From contig CAJJDP010000135.1 of NCBI GenBank assembly GCA_905182995.1, forward strand, positions 1-64,000: a stretch of 64,000 nt of DNA, given 5' to 3'. The notes beneath the pieces are model-generated. The model was not told where the DNA came from. It saw only the letters and a list, made by a program, of their open reading frames with translations, and did no database searches. Every line of letters starts with the position of its first letter. Within the stretch, counting starts at the first letter, position 1. Of this stretch, positions 1 to 11,036 are shown in pieces. Origin of the DNA: Paramecium octaurelia (Eukaryota; Ciliophora; Oligohymenophorea; Peniculida; Parameciidae). The translations under genes were made by a program, and so were the position numbers.

Positions 1-883
1 GTTTATTCAATTTGTTACTCTCCTGATGGTACTACATTAGCATCTGGTAGTTGTGATATGTCTATCCGTTTATGGGATGTTAAGACAGGAAAATAAAAAG
101 CCAAATTAGATGGTCATTCTAATAATGTTATGTCAGTCAATTTCTCTCCTGATGGTACTACATTAGCATCTGGTAGTGCAGATAAGTCTATCCGTTTATG
201 GGATGTTAAGACAGGATAATAAAAAACCAAATTAGATGGTCAATCACATTACGTTAGGTCGGTCTGTTTCTCTCCTGATGGTACTACATTAGCATCTGGT
301 AGTGCAGATAAGTCTATCCGTTTATGGGATGTTAAGACAGGATAATAAAAAGCCAAATTAGATGTTCATTCAAATGATGTTCATTCTATTTGTTACTCTC
401 CTGATGGTACTACATTAGCATCTGGTGGTGATGATAAGTATATAAGCTTATGGGATGTTAAGACAGGAAAAATTAAAGCCAAATTAGATTGTGATTCAAT
501 TACAGTTTATTCACTCTGTTTCTCTCCTGATGGTATTACATTAGCATACCTTAGCCAGGATTAAACTTTCAGTTTATGGGATGTTTAAACAGGACAACAA
601 ATTTCGCCTTCAGATGATCATTACATAGAAATTTTATCATAATTTAAACTCCCCATCTTTTCAAATAACATTCTTCCTGACAGTGGTATATATTTTTTAT
701 AATAATTCAGCTAACTCTATTATAACAATACTATAAATTTCCTAAAATCCTACTTTAGAAGCTCAAGAAGCTTTAATCTTGAAAGGACAGTTTGTTGATT
801 ATAAAGGATATGATTTACGATCATTATTCAAATCTAAAGGTAGTTTAATTTTAGAGAATGAACTAAAATAACAACGAAATTGA
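1..883 (+). CDS. WD40-repeat protein, 3' part (start lies outside the window)
   Basis: The frame is open from base 1 to the TGA at 881-883. It encodes five WD40 repeats of about 42 residues, each with a [11 protein letters not shown] core and an IRLWDVKTG end. A 25-nt intron at 686-710 (GTATAT...TTCAG) must be removed to join the repeat part to the C-terminal tail [10 protein letters not shown]...[10 protein letters not shown]; without it the frame hits TGA at 796. After removal the length is 286 codons. WD40 blades build a beta-propeller scaffold for protein binding; the partner is unknown. The fifth repeat is degenerate (AYLSQD replaces ASGSxD). Repeats 1-4 are almost identical at the DNA level, suggesting recent duplication or gene conversion. 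The tail resembles, from memory, that of a large Paramecium WD40 paralogue family. Confidence 0.85.
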
Positions 884-1617
884 TAATTATGAAAAACCAT
901 AAAAATATACAATATCAATTCAAATATAGTGTTTTCTAGCCTAAAGAGTTATTATAATTCTAATTATAATTTGTAAGTCGATTTCAGTAATGCCTGATTG
1001 TAAAATTCTTAATCTTCGAAAGCGATATTTGATTATCATAAAACTTTATATATATATCAATATGAATATAAAATTCATGTATAGGTTCACATTAATTATA
1101 ATTTTAAAAATTGACTACTTTGTATGTTTTTTGTAATTAAAAATTACTAAACCCTGCCATTTTCGATGTAGATTTAACTGAAAATTTCTCGATCTCTTTG
1201 TCTATGAGTACTTTTTATTCATACAACTCATATGCATGTATCTATTCTTTATTATTAGGTTAAAATTTGAAAATCATAATCATTCATATAGCAAAAACCA
1301 CTTCCACATATCTCAGGCGACATCTTGTAAATTAAATCCCATTTTTAATCCTAAAAATGTCCGTTTTATGATTTTTGAAAATAGTGCATAATTAGCTATC
1401 ATAAAAACAAAGAGTAAAAGAAATTAGAATAAAAGTAAAAAAAGTTTCAAAACAATTAAATCATTATTGATATTTATATTATTATTATACCTGTGAATAG
1501 CGTCTCTTAAAAAATTACTTGTAAAAATAAATATAAAAAATTCTGTTTAAAACTGATCTTTAATAGAAATACAATAAATGAAATCAGTTCTATATGAATA
1601 TATATTAAATAATAAAA
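884..1617. other. AT-rich intergenic stretch, no gene seen
   Basis: This is the spacer between the WD40 gene and the TPR gene. Every frame on both strands is broken by TGA at short intervals. I see no protein similarity, tRNA-like fold or repeat. Confidence 0.5.
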
Positions 1618-3736
1618 ATGGGATAGTAAGAGAGTTTTAAGTTAAAATGTTAACAAGATAATCATCAAGATGAGATAGAAACGATCTGTTAGAATTAATT
1701 TTGTAAAGATTTCAGACTAAATTGCTTTAAATGTAATAAGAAGGGAAGAATCCAGCATGTTGATCATTTTGATGAAGTTGAAAAATTCAATAGTTTGATT
1801 GAATTTATTGAAAATACAAATAAAGAATGTGATAATTTGATAGATGAACTTAATACATATGTAGAAAGTCTGAATCAATCATTTTCTTATTTAAAAAGTG
1901 GAATCAGATAAAAATGTTCATTACAAAAAGAAAGATTAATTAATTTAAACTCATTGTAAATAAATGACTATTTGAATTCAACCATCAAATTCATTGAATA
2001 CAAATAATCAATTACAAAAATAATATCAGATTAAACAAAGAAGTTAACTCATACATTTAATAATTTATATGAATAATTATAATTATCGTCAATTAATTAT
2101 TATTAAATAGATCATAATTCTATAAAATTATCTAATGATTTTTATGATAAAGGTAATTTTAAATTATAATATTTAGGTTATGATTTATATATTAATTCTA
2201 AATATGATGAGGCAATAGTTCTTTTAGATATGTCAATATAACAAAATGGTAATAACTATTTATCTTTATGGTGCAAAGGTGAAGATTATTGAAAAATAAT
2301 AGGTGCATGTTTAATATTTCTAAAGAAATACAAGGATGCAATTAGTTGTCTAGATAAAACATTAGCGATTGAACCAAAACATGCTTTTTCCTTATATTAC
2401 AAAGGTAGATTGAATCACAATACATTTAATAGGAGTATGTTTAAGAAATTTAAATAAATATGAAGAGGCAATCGGTTGGCTGGATAAAGCATAAGCTCTT
2501 GATCCTAGTGATGTTGATTTTTTATTTGAGAAAGGTAGATTGAGTCATAGTTAAATTAATAGGCCAATGTTTAAGAGATTTAAAACAATATGAAGATGCA
2601 ATCAGTTGGCTGGATAAAGCATTAGTTATTGATCCTAAGCATGTTGATTCCTTATTCGAGAAAGGTAGAATGAGCCATAATTAACTTAATAGGTTAATGT
2701 TTAAGCTTGTTAAAGAAATACGAAGATGCAATAAATTGGCTGGATAAAGCATTAGCTCTTGATCCTAGTAATGTTTATTCCTTATTTGAGAAAGGTAGAA
2801 TGAGTCATTATTAACTTAATAGCTTAATGTTTAAGATCGTTAAAGAAATACGAAGATGCAATAATTTGGCTGGATCAAATATTAGCTATTGATAATAAGA
2901 ATATTAATTCCTTAATTTAGAAAGGTAAATTGAATCACAATTAATAGGTGTATGTTTAAAAAGATTAAATAAATAGGAGGATGCAATTAGTTGGCTGGAT
3001 AAAGCATTAGCTATTGATCCTAAGCATGTTGATTCCTTATATTAAAAAGGTAATTTAATGACAATATAATTAAAAGGGGTATGTTTAAAAAACCTAAATC
3101 AATATGAAGATGCAATTAAGTGTTTAGATAAAGTTTTATATATTGATCCTAAGCATTTTCTTTCCCTATTTGAGAAAGGTAGATTGAGTAATAATCAAAA
3201 TAATAGGTTAATGTTTAAGATTGTTAAAGAATTACGAAGATGCAATCAGTTGGCTAAGTAAAGCAGTAGTTATTCATCTTAAGAATATTAATTCATTGTT
3301 TGAGAAAGGTATGTTGAGTCATAATTAAATTGATAGGTTAGTGCTTAATCATTTAGATGGATAATGCATTAGCTATTAATCCAAAACATGTTTTTTCCTT
3401 AAGTGAGAAAGGTAAGTTAAATCATTATTAATTTAATAGGCAAATGTTTAAGAATATTGAAAAAATATAATGAGTACTTGTAATTATTGGATTAAGCGCT
3501 CTCCATTAATCCCTAACATACATTATCTCTTTAAACAAAAGGTATCTAATAATCTTAATGTTTAGGAGATTGTTTAAGAGATTTATAAAATTATCAAGAA
3601 GCTCTGATTTATTATGAGAAATCATTAACTATTGATCCAAATGATCAATATACAATATATTAAAAGGGTATTATAAAATTATTTAATAGATTTTTGTAAG
3701 AAGATATTATTACAATATAGATTAATCATAAAATGA
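1618..3736 (+). CDS. TPR-repeat protein with N-terminal Cys/His zinc-like motif
   Basis: The ATG at 1618 opens a 600-residue protein ending at TGA 3734-3736. Residues ~11-50 carry spaced Cys and His (C-x4-H, IC-x4-C, C-x2-C, H-x2-H) resembling a B-box-like zinc site. A long helical region follows, then about ten TPR units of 34 residues (CLRDLKQYEDAISWLDKAL-type). Twelve introns were placed: 2279-2302, 2405-2432, 2535-2562, 2665-2692, 2795-2822, 2925-2947, 3050-3076, 3179-3206, 3309-3336, 3412-3439, 3542-3565 and 3668-3689. Nearly all sit in the same Gly codon (phase 1) of successive TPR units. Removing them gives 601 codons exactly. One TPR (exon after 3336) is about 9 residues short. TPRs bind peptides; the target is unknown. 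The last intron and stop are less sure; without it the frame would run to about 3843. Confidence 0.8.
2279..3565 (+). repeat. Tandem TPR exon plus intron units (~130 bp each)
   Basis: Eleven successive units each consist of a ~102-nt TPR exon and a 23-28-nt intron at the same phase-1 Gly position. Many introns share the pattern GTAGATTGAGTCA...AATAG and are 28 nt. The intron was evidently copied together with the exon during tandem expansion. Confidence 0.85.
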
Positions 3737-3828
3737 TTTTAACCTAACTATTTCTAACGTTTGTTATCAAAATTTTTAATTTCAATAAAATTTAATTATT
3801 AATGATTTCTAAAAATTTGCTGGCTGTA

Positions 3829-5979
3829 TCAAAGCTATAAAATTATTGAAATTTCATCAAACTTCAATCTTGAGTTTTGTTCATAAACTATATTGTCTTG
3901 CTCATATACTCATTAAATAATGTTCAATCCTTGAAAGAAAGCTTATTATAATTGAAAGAAATCCTAATTCTAGGTATTTGTATCAAGAATTTTCATTGAT
4001 GTAGTTTATTGAATACTTTTCCTCCAATTAAAACAAGTTTAATAACTAAGCACAGACTTTTCTGCAAAAGAAGCAAAGGGATAGTTGTATTTTTTGTAAC
4101 ATAAGTCAACTGTATTAAAAATGAACATACCAATAAAATGCTTTTTTTCCCCCCAACACTTTGAATAAATCCTAGTAAGGTATATTTAGAGTTATCTGAA
4201 TGGAATCAATTTTTGTTAGCTATCTATTTCAGTCTTGTTTTGATCATCAAGCAGCCAAAATCAGAATTCTTGTTATATTCTTAAACAAAGGTTCATCAAT
4301 AATATATACAAAACAGCTAAGACCTCAATCCTAAATCATACTAAATAATAGGAAAATCAGGGCAAAAAAAATTCTTGATTGTTAACTTTTCAACTAATCT
4401 GCACCTTCTCTACACTAGAACAATATACATTTTTAGAATAGCAAGATTCATGCAATTTCTCTTTCACATATATTCTTCTTTGTAAAAATTTAAGATTGAT
4501 TGAGCTCGTTTATAAAAAAATGAGATTCTCTTTGAGTTTATCTCATTAATATGCTAGGTAGTTCAAGAATAAAAATCTTTATTAATTAAATTCTATCAAA
4601 GATTTCAAATTTATAGTGTTAATTCAATTAGATTCATAATAGCCAAAAAATTGCAATATTTTAGAGTTAAGGTATTTTTTAGACAGTTATGAATCCTTCG
4701 AAAATGAATCATTGCTTTTATTTTTTAACTCTTATCAATTTATAAACCGTTAAAACAAATCATTATTGAGGCTTCATTTTTATTTTTTTTTATATAATAT
4801 CACCTATTGATGACCCTTTCATTGTAGACACTAATCCTTAGTGAAAATGAACCCTTTTACTAATGAAATTATTCCTTCTATATCTAAATTTATGGTTAGC
4901 ATGAGTGATAACTTTACCAAGTCCCATCGTTTTGAAACATTTTGTTTTTTTTAGACGGATTTAATTTATCACAATAAATGTTTGATTTCCTTATAGTTTT
5001 CTATTGTATCTCTTTTGTCGAAGTTTTATATTATGATAATATTATTGAATAGATTTTCAATTTTTTGTAGGTTAGTTAGGTTATCCAAAAACTAAAACCT
5101 CCAAAATATTTAGTCTTACCTTCATGCATACATATGTATAAATGTGTTTATATCTAAAACTCTGAAGAGTTACTATTATAGAAGTGCGTTTCTTAAGTTA
5201 TTTAAATTACAAAGAAAACCTAAACCACTCTGCTTATCAAGGTTCTATGTCAGTAAACATAAAGTTATCGCTTTTAAAATTCAGCCCCAAAGTTACTATT
5301 TATATAAACAGAGAATAGCGGGATTAAGATAAGGTAAAATTTTTTGGTGATGTGTGAATATATTTCGATAGGATTTTTAAAGATTTATATACTTTTCTTC
5401 TCCAAATATCAATAAACGAAACGGCAATTTTTGGCCCAAATTCACTATGGGTTGCTTCAAAGTTAATAGAATATATATTATAAAAACATATACAACCGAT
5501 CATCAATTAGGAGTATTTGATCTGTTTTTAATTTAAAATTTATTCATGCTTTTTAAAGCTTGAATTTTCTACGTTAAAGGTTGTAACCTTTAAAAAATTT
5601 AGGAAACCTCCAGACGTTGTAGATCCATACTACTTACCAATAGAGGCTAAGTGATAAACATGATGTTTGAATGGCAGAAATTTGGGAAATATAACCACAA
5701 TATTATTCAATAAACAATGCCCTATGTGGAATTTGTTGATATTTTTAAACACCTTTTAAGAAGGAGAAGGATATATTGAAATGATGAAACAAACTGATTT
5801 TGTAATTTATGTAACCAAAATCTCAATAATTTATAAAGAAATTTATGCCTGATCGTATTTTTAAAATACTTAAAAAAGCAGAAGTATCCATATTTTGCTT
5901 TCTAATGTTAGGGCGAGGCAGGTCACTAATTAACATGATTTTCAATTCAAATCTTACTTATTTGCTCATGTATTACTTT
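3829..5979. repeat. 2,151-bp block, copy 1 of a direct duplication around an N
   Basis: This block reads the same as 5981-8131 with no difference that I could see, and the two are separated only by the ambiguous base at 5980. The content is AT-rich and frames on both strands are short. A stretch near 5600-5760 looks like decayed coding sequence but no protein is recognised. The exact identity and the N at the junction suggest two unmerged overlapping contig ends rather than a genomic duplication. Confidence 0.9.
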
Positions 5980-5980
5980 N
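5980..5980. other. Ambiguous base / contig join
   Basis: A single N at 5980 sits exactly between two identical 2,151-bp blocks, so the order and copy number here should not be trusted. Confidence 0.95.
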
Positions 5981-8131
5981 TCAAAGCTATAAAATTATTG
6001 AAATTTCATCAAACTTCAATCTTGAGTTTTGTTCATAAACTATATTGTCTTGCTCATATACTCATTAAATAATGTTCAATCCTTGAAAGAAAGCTTATTA
6101 TAATTGAAAGAAATCCTAATTCTAGGTATTTGTATCAAGAATTTTCATTGATGTAGTTTATTGAATACTTTTCCTCCAATTAAAACAAGTTTAATAACTA
6201 AGCACAGACTTTTCTGCAAAAGAAGCAAAGGGATAGTTGTATTTTTTGTAACATAAGTCAACTGTATTAAAAATGAACATACCAATAAAATGCTTTTTTT
6301 CCCCCCAACACTTTGAATAAATCCTAGTAAGGTATATTTAGAGTTATCTGAATGGAATCAATTTTTGTTAGCTATCTATTTCAGTCTTGTTTTGATCATC
6401 AAGCAGCCAAAATCAGAATTCTTGTTATATTCTTAAACAAAGGTTCATCAATAATATATACAAAACAGCTAAGACCTCAATCCTAAATCATACTAAATAA
6501 TAGGAAAATCAGGGCAAAAAAAATTCTTGATTGTTAACTTTTCAACTAATCTGCACCTTCTCTACACTAGAACAATATACATTTTTAGAATAGCAAGATT
6601 CATGCAATTTCTCTTTCACATATATTCTTCTTTGTAAAAATTTAAGATTGATTGAGCTCGTTTATAAAAAAATGAGATTCTCTTTGAGTTTATCTCATTA
6701 ATATGCTAGGTAGTTCAAGAATAAAAATCTTTATTAATTAAATTCTATCAAAGATTTCAAATTTATAGTGTTAATTCAATTAGATTCATAATAGCCAAAA
6801 AATTGCAATATTTTAGAGTTAAGGTATTTTTTAGACAGTTATGAATCCTTCGAAAATGAATCATTGCTTTTATTTTTTAACTCTTATCAATTTATAAACC
6901 GTTAAAACAAATCATTATTGAGGCTTCATTTTTATTTTTTTTTATATAATATCACCTATTGATGACCCTTTCATTGTAGACACTAATCCTTAGTGAAAAT
7001 GAACCCTTTTACTAATGAAATTATTCCTTCTATATCTAAATTTATGGTTAGCATGAGTGATAACTTTACCAAGTCCCATCGTTTTGAAACATTTTGTTTT
7101 TTTTAGACGGATTTAATTTATCACAATAAATGTTTGATTTCCTTATAGTTTTCTATTGTATCTCTTTTGTCGAAGTTTTATATTATGATAATATTATTGA
7201 ATAGATTTTCAATTTTTTGTAGGTTAGTTAGGTTATCCAAAAACTAAAACCTCCAAAATATTTAGTCTTACCTTCATGCATACATATGTATAAATGTGTT
7301 TATATCTAAAACTCTGAAGAGTTACTATTATAGAAGTGCGTTTCTTAAGTTATTTAAATTACAAAGAAAACCTAAACCACTCTGCTTATCAAGGTTCTAT
7401 GTCAGTAAACATAAAGTTATCGCTTTTAAAATTCAGCCCCAAAGTTACTATTTATATAAACAGAGAATAGCGGGATTAAGATAAGGTAAAATTTTTTGGT
7501 GATGTGTGAATATATTTCGATAGGATTTTTAAAGATTTATATACTTTTCTTCTCCAAATATCAATAAACGAAACGGCAATTTTTGGCCCAAATTCACTAT
7601 GGGTTGCTTCAAAGTTAATAGAATATATATTATAAAAACATATACAACCGATCATCAATTAGGAGTATTTGATCTGTTTTTAATTTAAAATTTATTCATG
7701 CTTTTTAAAGCTTGAATTTTCTACGTTAAAGGTTGTAACCTTTAAAAAATTTAGGAAACCTCCAGACGTTGTAGATCCATACTACTTACCAATAGAGGCT
7801 AAGTGATAAACATGATGTTTGAATGGCAGAAATTTGGGAAATATAACCACAATATTATTCAATAAACAATGCCCTATGTGGAATTTGTTGATATTTTTAA
7901 ACACCTTTTAAGAAGGAGAAGGATATATTGAAATGATGAAACAAACTGATTTTGTAATTTATGTAACCAAAATCTCAATAATTTATAAAGAAATTTATGC
8001 CTGATCGTATTTTTAAAATACTTAAAAAAGCAGAAGTATCCATATTTTGCTTTCTAATGTTAGGGCGAGGCAGGTCACTAATTAACATGATTTTCAATTC
8101 AAATCTTACTTATTTGCTCATGTATTACTTT
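5981..8131. repeat. 2,151-bp block, copy 2
   Basis: Second copy of 3829-5979 at a constant offset of 2,152 bp. Unlike copy 1 it continues into unique sequence at its right end. No supported gene lies inside it. Confidence 0.9.
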
Positions 8132-9195
8132 TACTTAAAGTAGGGGTATTTAATGAACAATTATATAATACTAATTTCCACAATATCTTTATAATCAGAC
8201 AAAATGAACGGCAGAAAAATAGATGAGTTCAAACAAATAGTAGATATTCATAGATTACTCAGAAGGATTGAAATTATCCCGTTAAAATGATGTCTATTAA
8301 AATGAAAGTTGGTTGTTGTTGCTACTTGGTTTATATGCAATTTAAAAAAAAGTCTACCGTTCTTTATAAGAGCAATAAATGTTAATGAAACAACAGCTAA
8401 GAAAATTTAAAATATAAAATGCAGAAGCATAATTAAAATTTATTAATCCTAGGATAATTTCTTTGAAAAAACTTTGATCCTAAAGAAAATATATGTCTTA
8501 TTTAAATAATTTCTATAATGATTGCTTCGGATGTTTTTCCAAAATTACTTACAAATGTTTTCGATAAGAGATTCTTTTTAATACTCTTGTGTGACGTTCT
8601 TTTAGAAATATGTTGTTAGTATCATAGTATCAGTTCTTAAATTTAAAAAACACCAAGTAAACAAAGAAGTGTTGTTAAGTATAATATAAACCTTTGAAAT
8701 ATTATATTAGTTATTTAAGTAATTTCATTTAGATAAGATTTACCATAATTTAGAGTTGCTCTAACAAGATTTCTCATTGTTGACAGCTGAATTTTTATAA
8801 TGAATACTGAAAAATTAACAACCAAAAATATGTTGTTTTTAGTTGGTGTTTAACTTTGAATCATAATATTTTTGTGTAGGTTAACATAATATAATTAGGA
8901 GTGTACCATCATTTTTTAATAAAGGGTTTTTTACAAATTCATAAATTCTTTCATTAAGTAGTTAATTTATAAAGGGTAAATAATTTTTTCAAAAAATATT
9001 TGCAAAAAACAGGCTTTAAGTTCATTTACACAATTCTCATTTATTATTTCTAAAAAAATAAATAGATTATATTATAATTCATATTAATGAATTAATGTTA
9101 AGAGCATCCATAATATCCACTTAATCTAATATGCATAAGTTCTTACAAATGTCAATAGAATAGAAAGCTTTTGCGTAGCATGTTTACTATTGCAT
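8132..9195. other. Gene-poor AT-rich stretch
   Basis: No convincing gene. One open frame of 98 codons in the ciliate code (7997-8290) crosses the end of the duplicated block. It starts MPDRIFKILKKAE, but has no recognisable similarity and an irregular composition, so I do not call it. Confidence 0.4.
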
Positions 9196-9497
9196 GGAAA
9201 GTAATATATAAAGGCTCATATGTAATAGATGGGATATTTTATGTGAAGGAAAAGTGATATATTTATAAAATTTTAATATACTTAAGTGGTGATGGATAGT
9301 ATGATGATAAAGGGGGTGGAATTAAGATGGGAGATTGGGTGGAAGTAATAAGTGGATTTACAATTTATCATCAAGTAATTTGCAAAGGATCTTATGTAAA
9401 TGGAAAAAAAGTTGGTTAATGGACAAAATTGATAAAAAGTAACGGTGATAATGAAAACGATTTTTAAAAAATTGAAGAATAATATTACGATAATTGA
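9196..9497 (+). pseudogene. Fragment of a GGGxYD-repeat (MORN-like) protein
   Basis: From about 9288 the frame reads GGDGQYDDKGGGIKMGDWVEV, then YHQVICKGSYVNGKKVGQW, and ends at TGA 9495-9497. This matches, from memory, a Paramecium repeat family with units such as GGGQYD...KIGxW...YEGEYKxGKKVGRWD. Just upstream, pieces of the preceding unit are visible in two other frames (YKGSYV, then RWDILCEGK) with several bases missing between them. No standard-length intron repairs the shift. I therefore read it as a truncated, frame-broken remnant. Repeats of this type fold like MORN repeats, but function cannot be inferred. Confidence 0.55.
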
Positions 9498-9749
9498 ATT
9501 ATAATTATTCTAATGTACATCTTCAATATTCCAACTTTTAATGATTATGATATAATTTAATTTAGGTCTGCAAGTCTTTTTGTAATTTAGAATTTATAAT
9601 TTTAGTTATTAGTGTATGCTGACTGGCTGGCCTAATTCTTTTATTTGATCTTTAATCTTATTATTAATTCATCTTACTAGAATTATAAGCTAAAATTATT
9701 ATCCTCAAATGATCATCAGTTAAATTTAGGTCATATTTTAATGAGGATT

Positions 9750-10703
9750 TCATTTGGCACCTTAATTTTAATTGAAAAATTCTCCTTTCATCCTTTGAAT
9801 GAAACAAAGATAACTATATATTTTCTTAGGTTTTCTTCTTGGATAGTTTAATAACAAAAGCCCCATACAATTTTCCTTAAAGGATTTTAAACTAGTTTTC
9901 ATCTCAATTTAGTGAGAAAACCGAAAGTAGTTCAATATATGAACCCATTAACTTGCATTGTTATTCATCTTACCTTTTTATTATACATTTTTTAAAACGT
10001 TTTCAATTACTTGTTAATATGCATCTTTATCTCTTTCTTTAAAATGATCCATATAAGGCTCAAACTCATATATTTCTATTTTTAAGCATGACCCAACAAA
10101 TGAATGAATTTCAACATTTAAATAAAAAATTTAAGTAAAAGTATCCAATATTTTTTTTTTTAGAATAATGAGTTGTTATTCTATCAATTCAAATTTCAAT
10201 CCAACATTGTCTCCTAATTCTCATAGAGATTTTTATGTTCTTTGTTGAAGAAGGTATTGTAGTTGTTGATACTTATTTTTCAGTTAATTCTTTTTCTTAA
10301 TTAAATGGATAAAATCTAATTTGAATATTTGTGAATTTTAATAGAATTTAATCAAATTTTTTTGGTTTTAATGCTTAATTATATAACCATACTAAGTCAT
10401 TTTAGTCTGCAATTTCATCAATAGAATTTTCATCTTTTTAATTCATTTATTTTCTTAATAGAAAACAAAAATTTTTATTCTTAATTATATTATAAACTAT
10501 TCCATTATTATTATTAACAGCCAAATATAAAAATTTACTACATTATACTTATCTTAAGTAAAAGAATCATAGACTTATGAATTTATCTATACATAAATCA
10601 ATTTCTAGATAATTACTGATTTTTCATAAATCCTATACTTTTTAGTTAAATCATTTGAAAATAACTAATTTGTCAGGACTTATTGAAATAAGTTAAATTC
10701 CAT
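9750..10703 (-). pseudogene. Frame-broken gene of unknown function
   Basis: The minus strand carries coding-like segments in at least three frames, from ATG at 10703 to TGA at 9750-9752. Segment 1 begins MEFNLFQQVLTNQLF and ends near YIWL. Segment 2 begins near YLAVNNNNGIVYN and includes DLVWLYNQALKPKKFDQILL. Segment 3 begins GDNVGLKFELIEQ and includes IYEFEPYMDHFKERDKDAY. One or two shifts between them are not explained by any 20-35-nt GT...AG intron I could find. The composition of each segment (aromatic and leucine rich) supports real ancestry. It may be a decaying gene or a real gene with sequence errors. I do not recognise the family. Confidence 0.5.
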
Positions 10704-11036
10704 TGCAGCTCCTAAATTAAAATGATAGAAAAAAAAGGCTTTAATTTGATCATTTTGATATATATTATTTAATCTTTTTTATTTCTTTCAATCCTCATCT
10801 CAATCTTAACTTTATGTATCTACTCTAATCATTTACTTAATAGTTTCAAAGTTTTAAATGTCTTAACTTTATAATAACCTATTTAAGACTTTATAGTAAT
10901 TTAGTCAGAACCTTAAATATATATAAAATTATATTTAGATATATAATTTAGTCATTAAACCCATCTATCTGTTTTGGTTACTTCGTCTATCACCATTTCA
11001 TAATTGTTGTTCCATCTTTAAGAATTAAACTCTTAC

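Noticed and set aside
5144-5332. 62-codon frame, repeated at 7296-7484
   Set aside because: Identical because of the duplicated block; no similarity and standard-code reading only.
5845-6072. Open frame crossing the N at 5980
   Set aside because: It exists only because two contig ends are joined; not a real gene.
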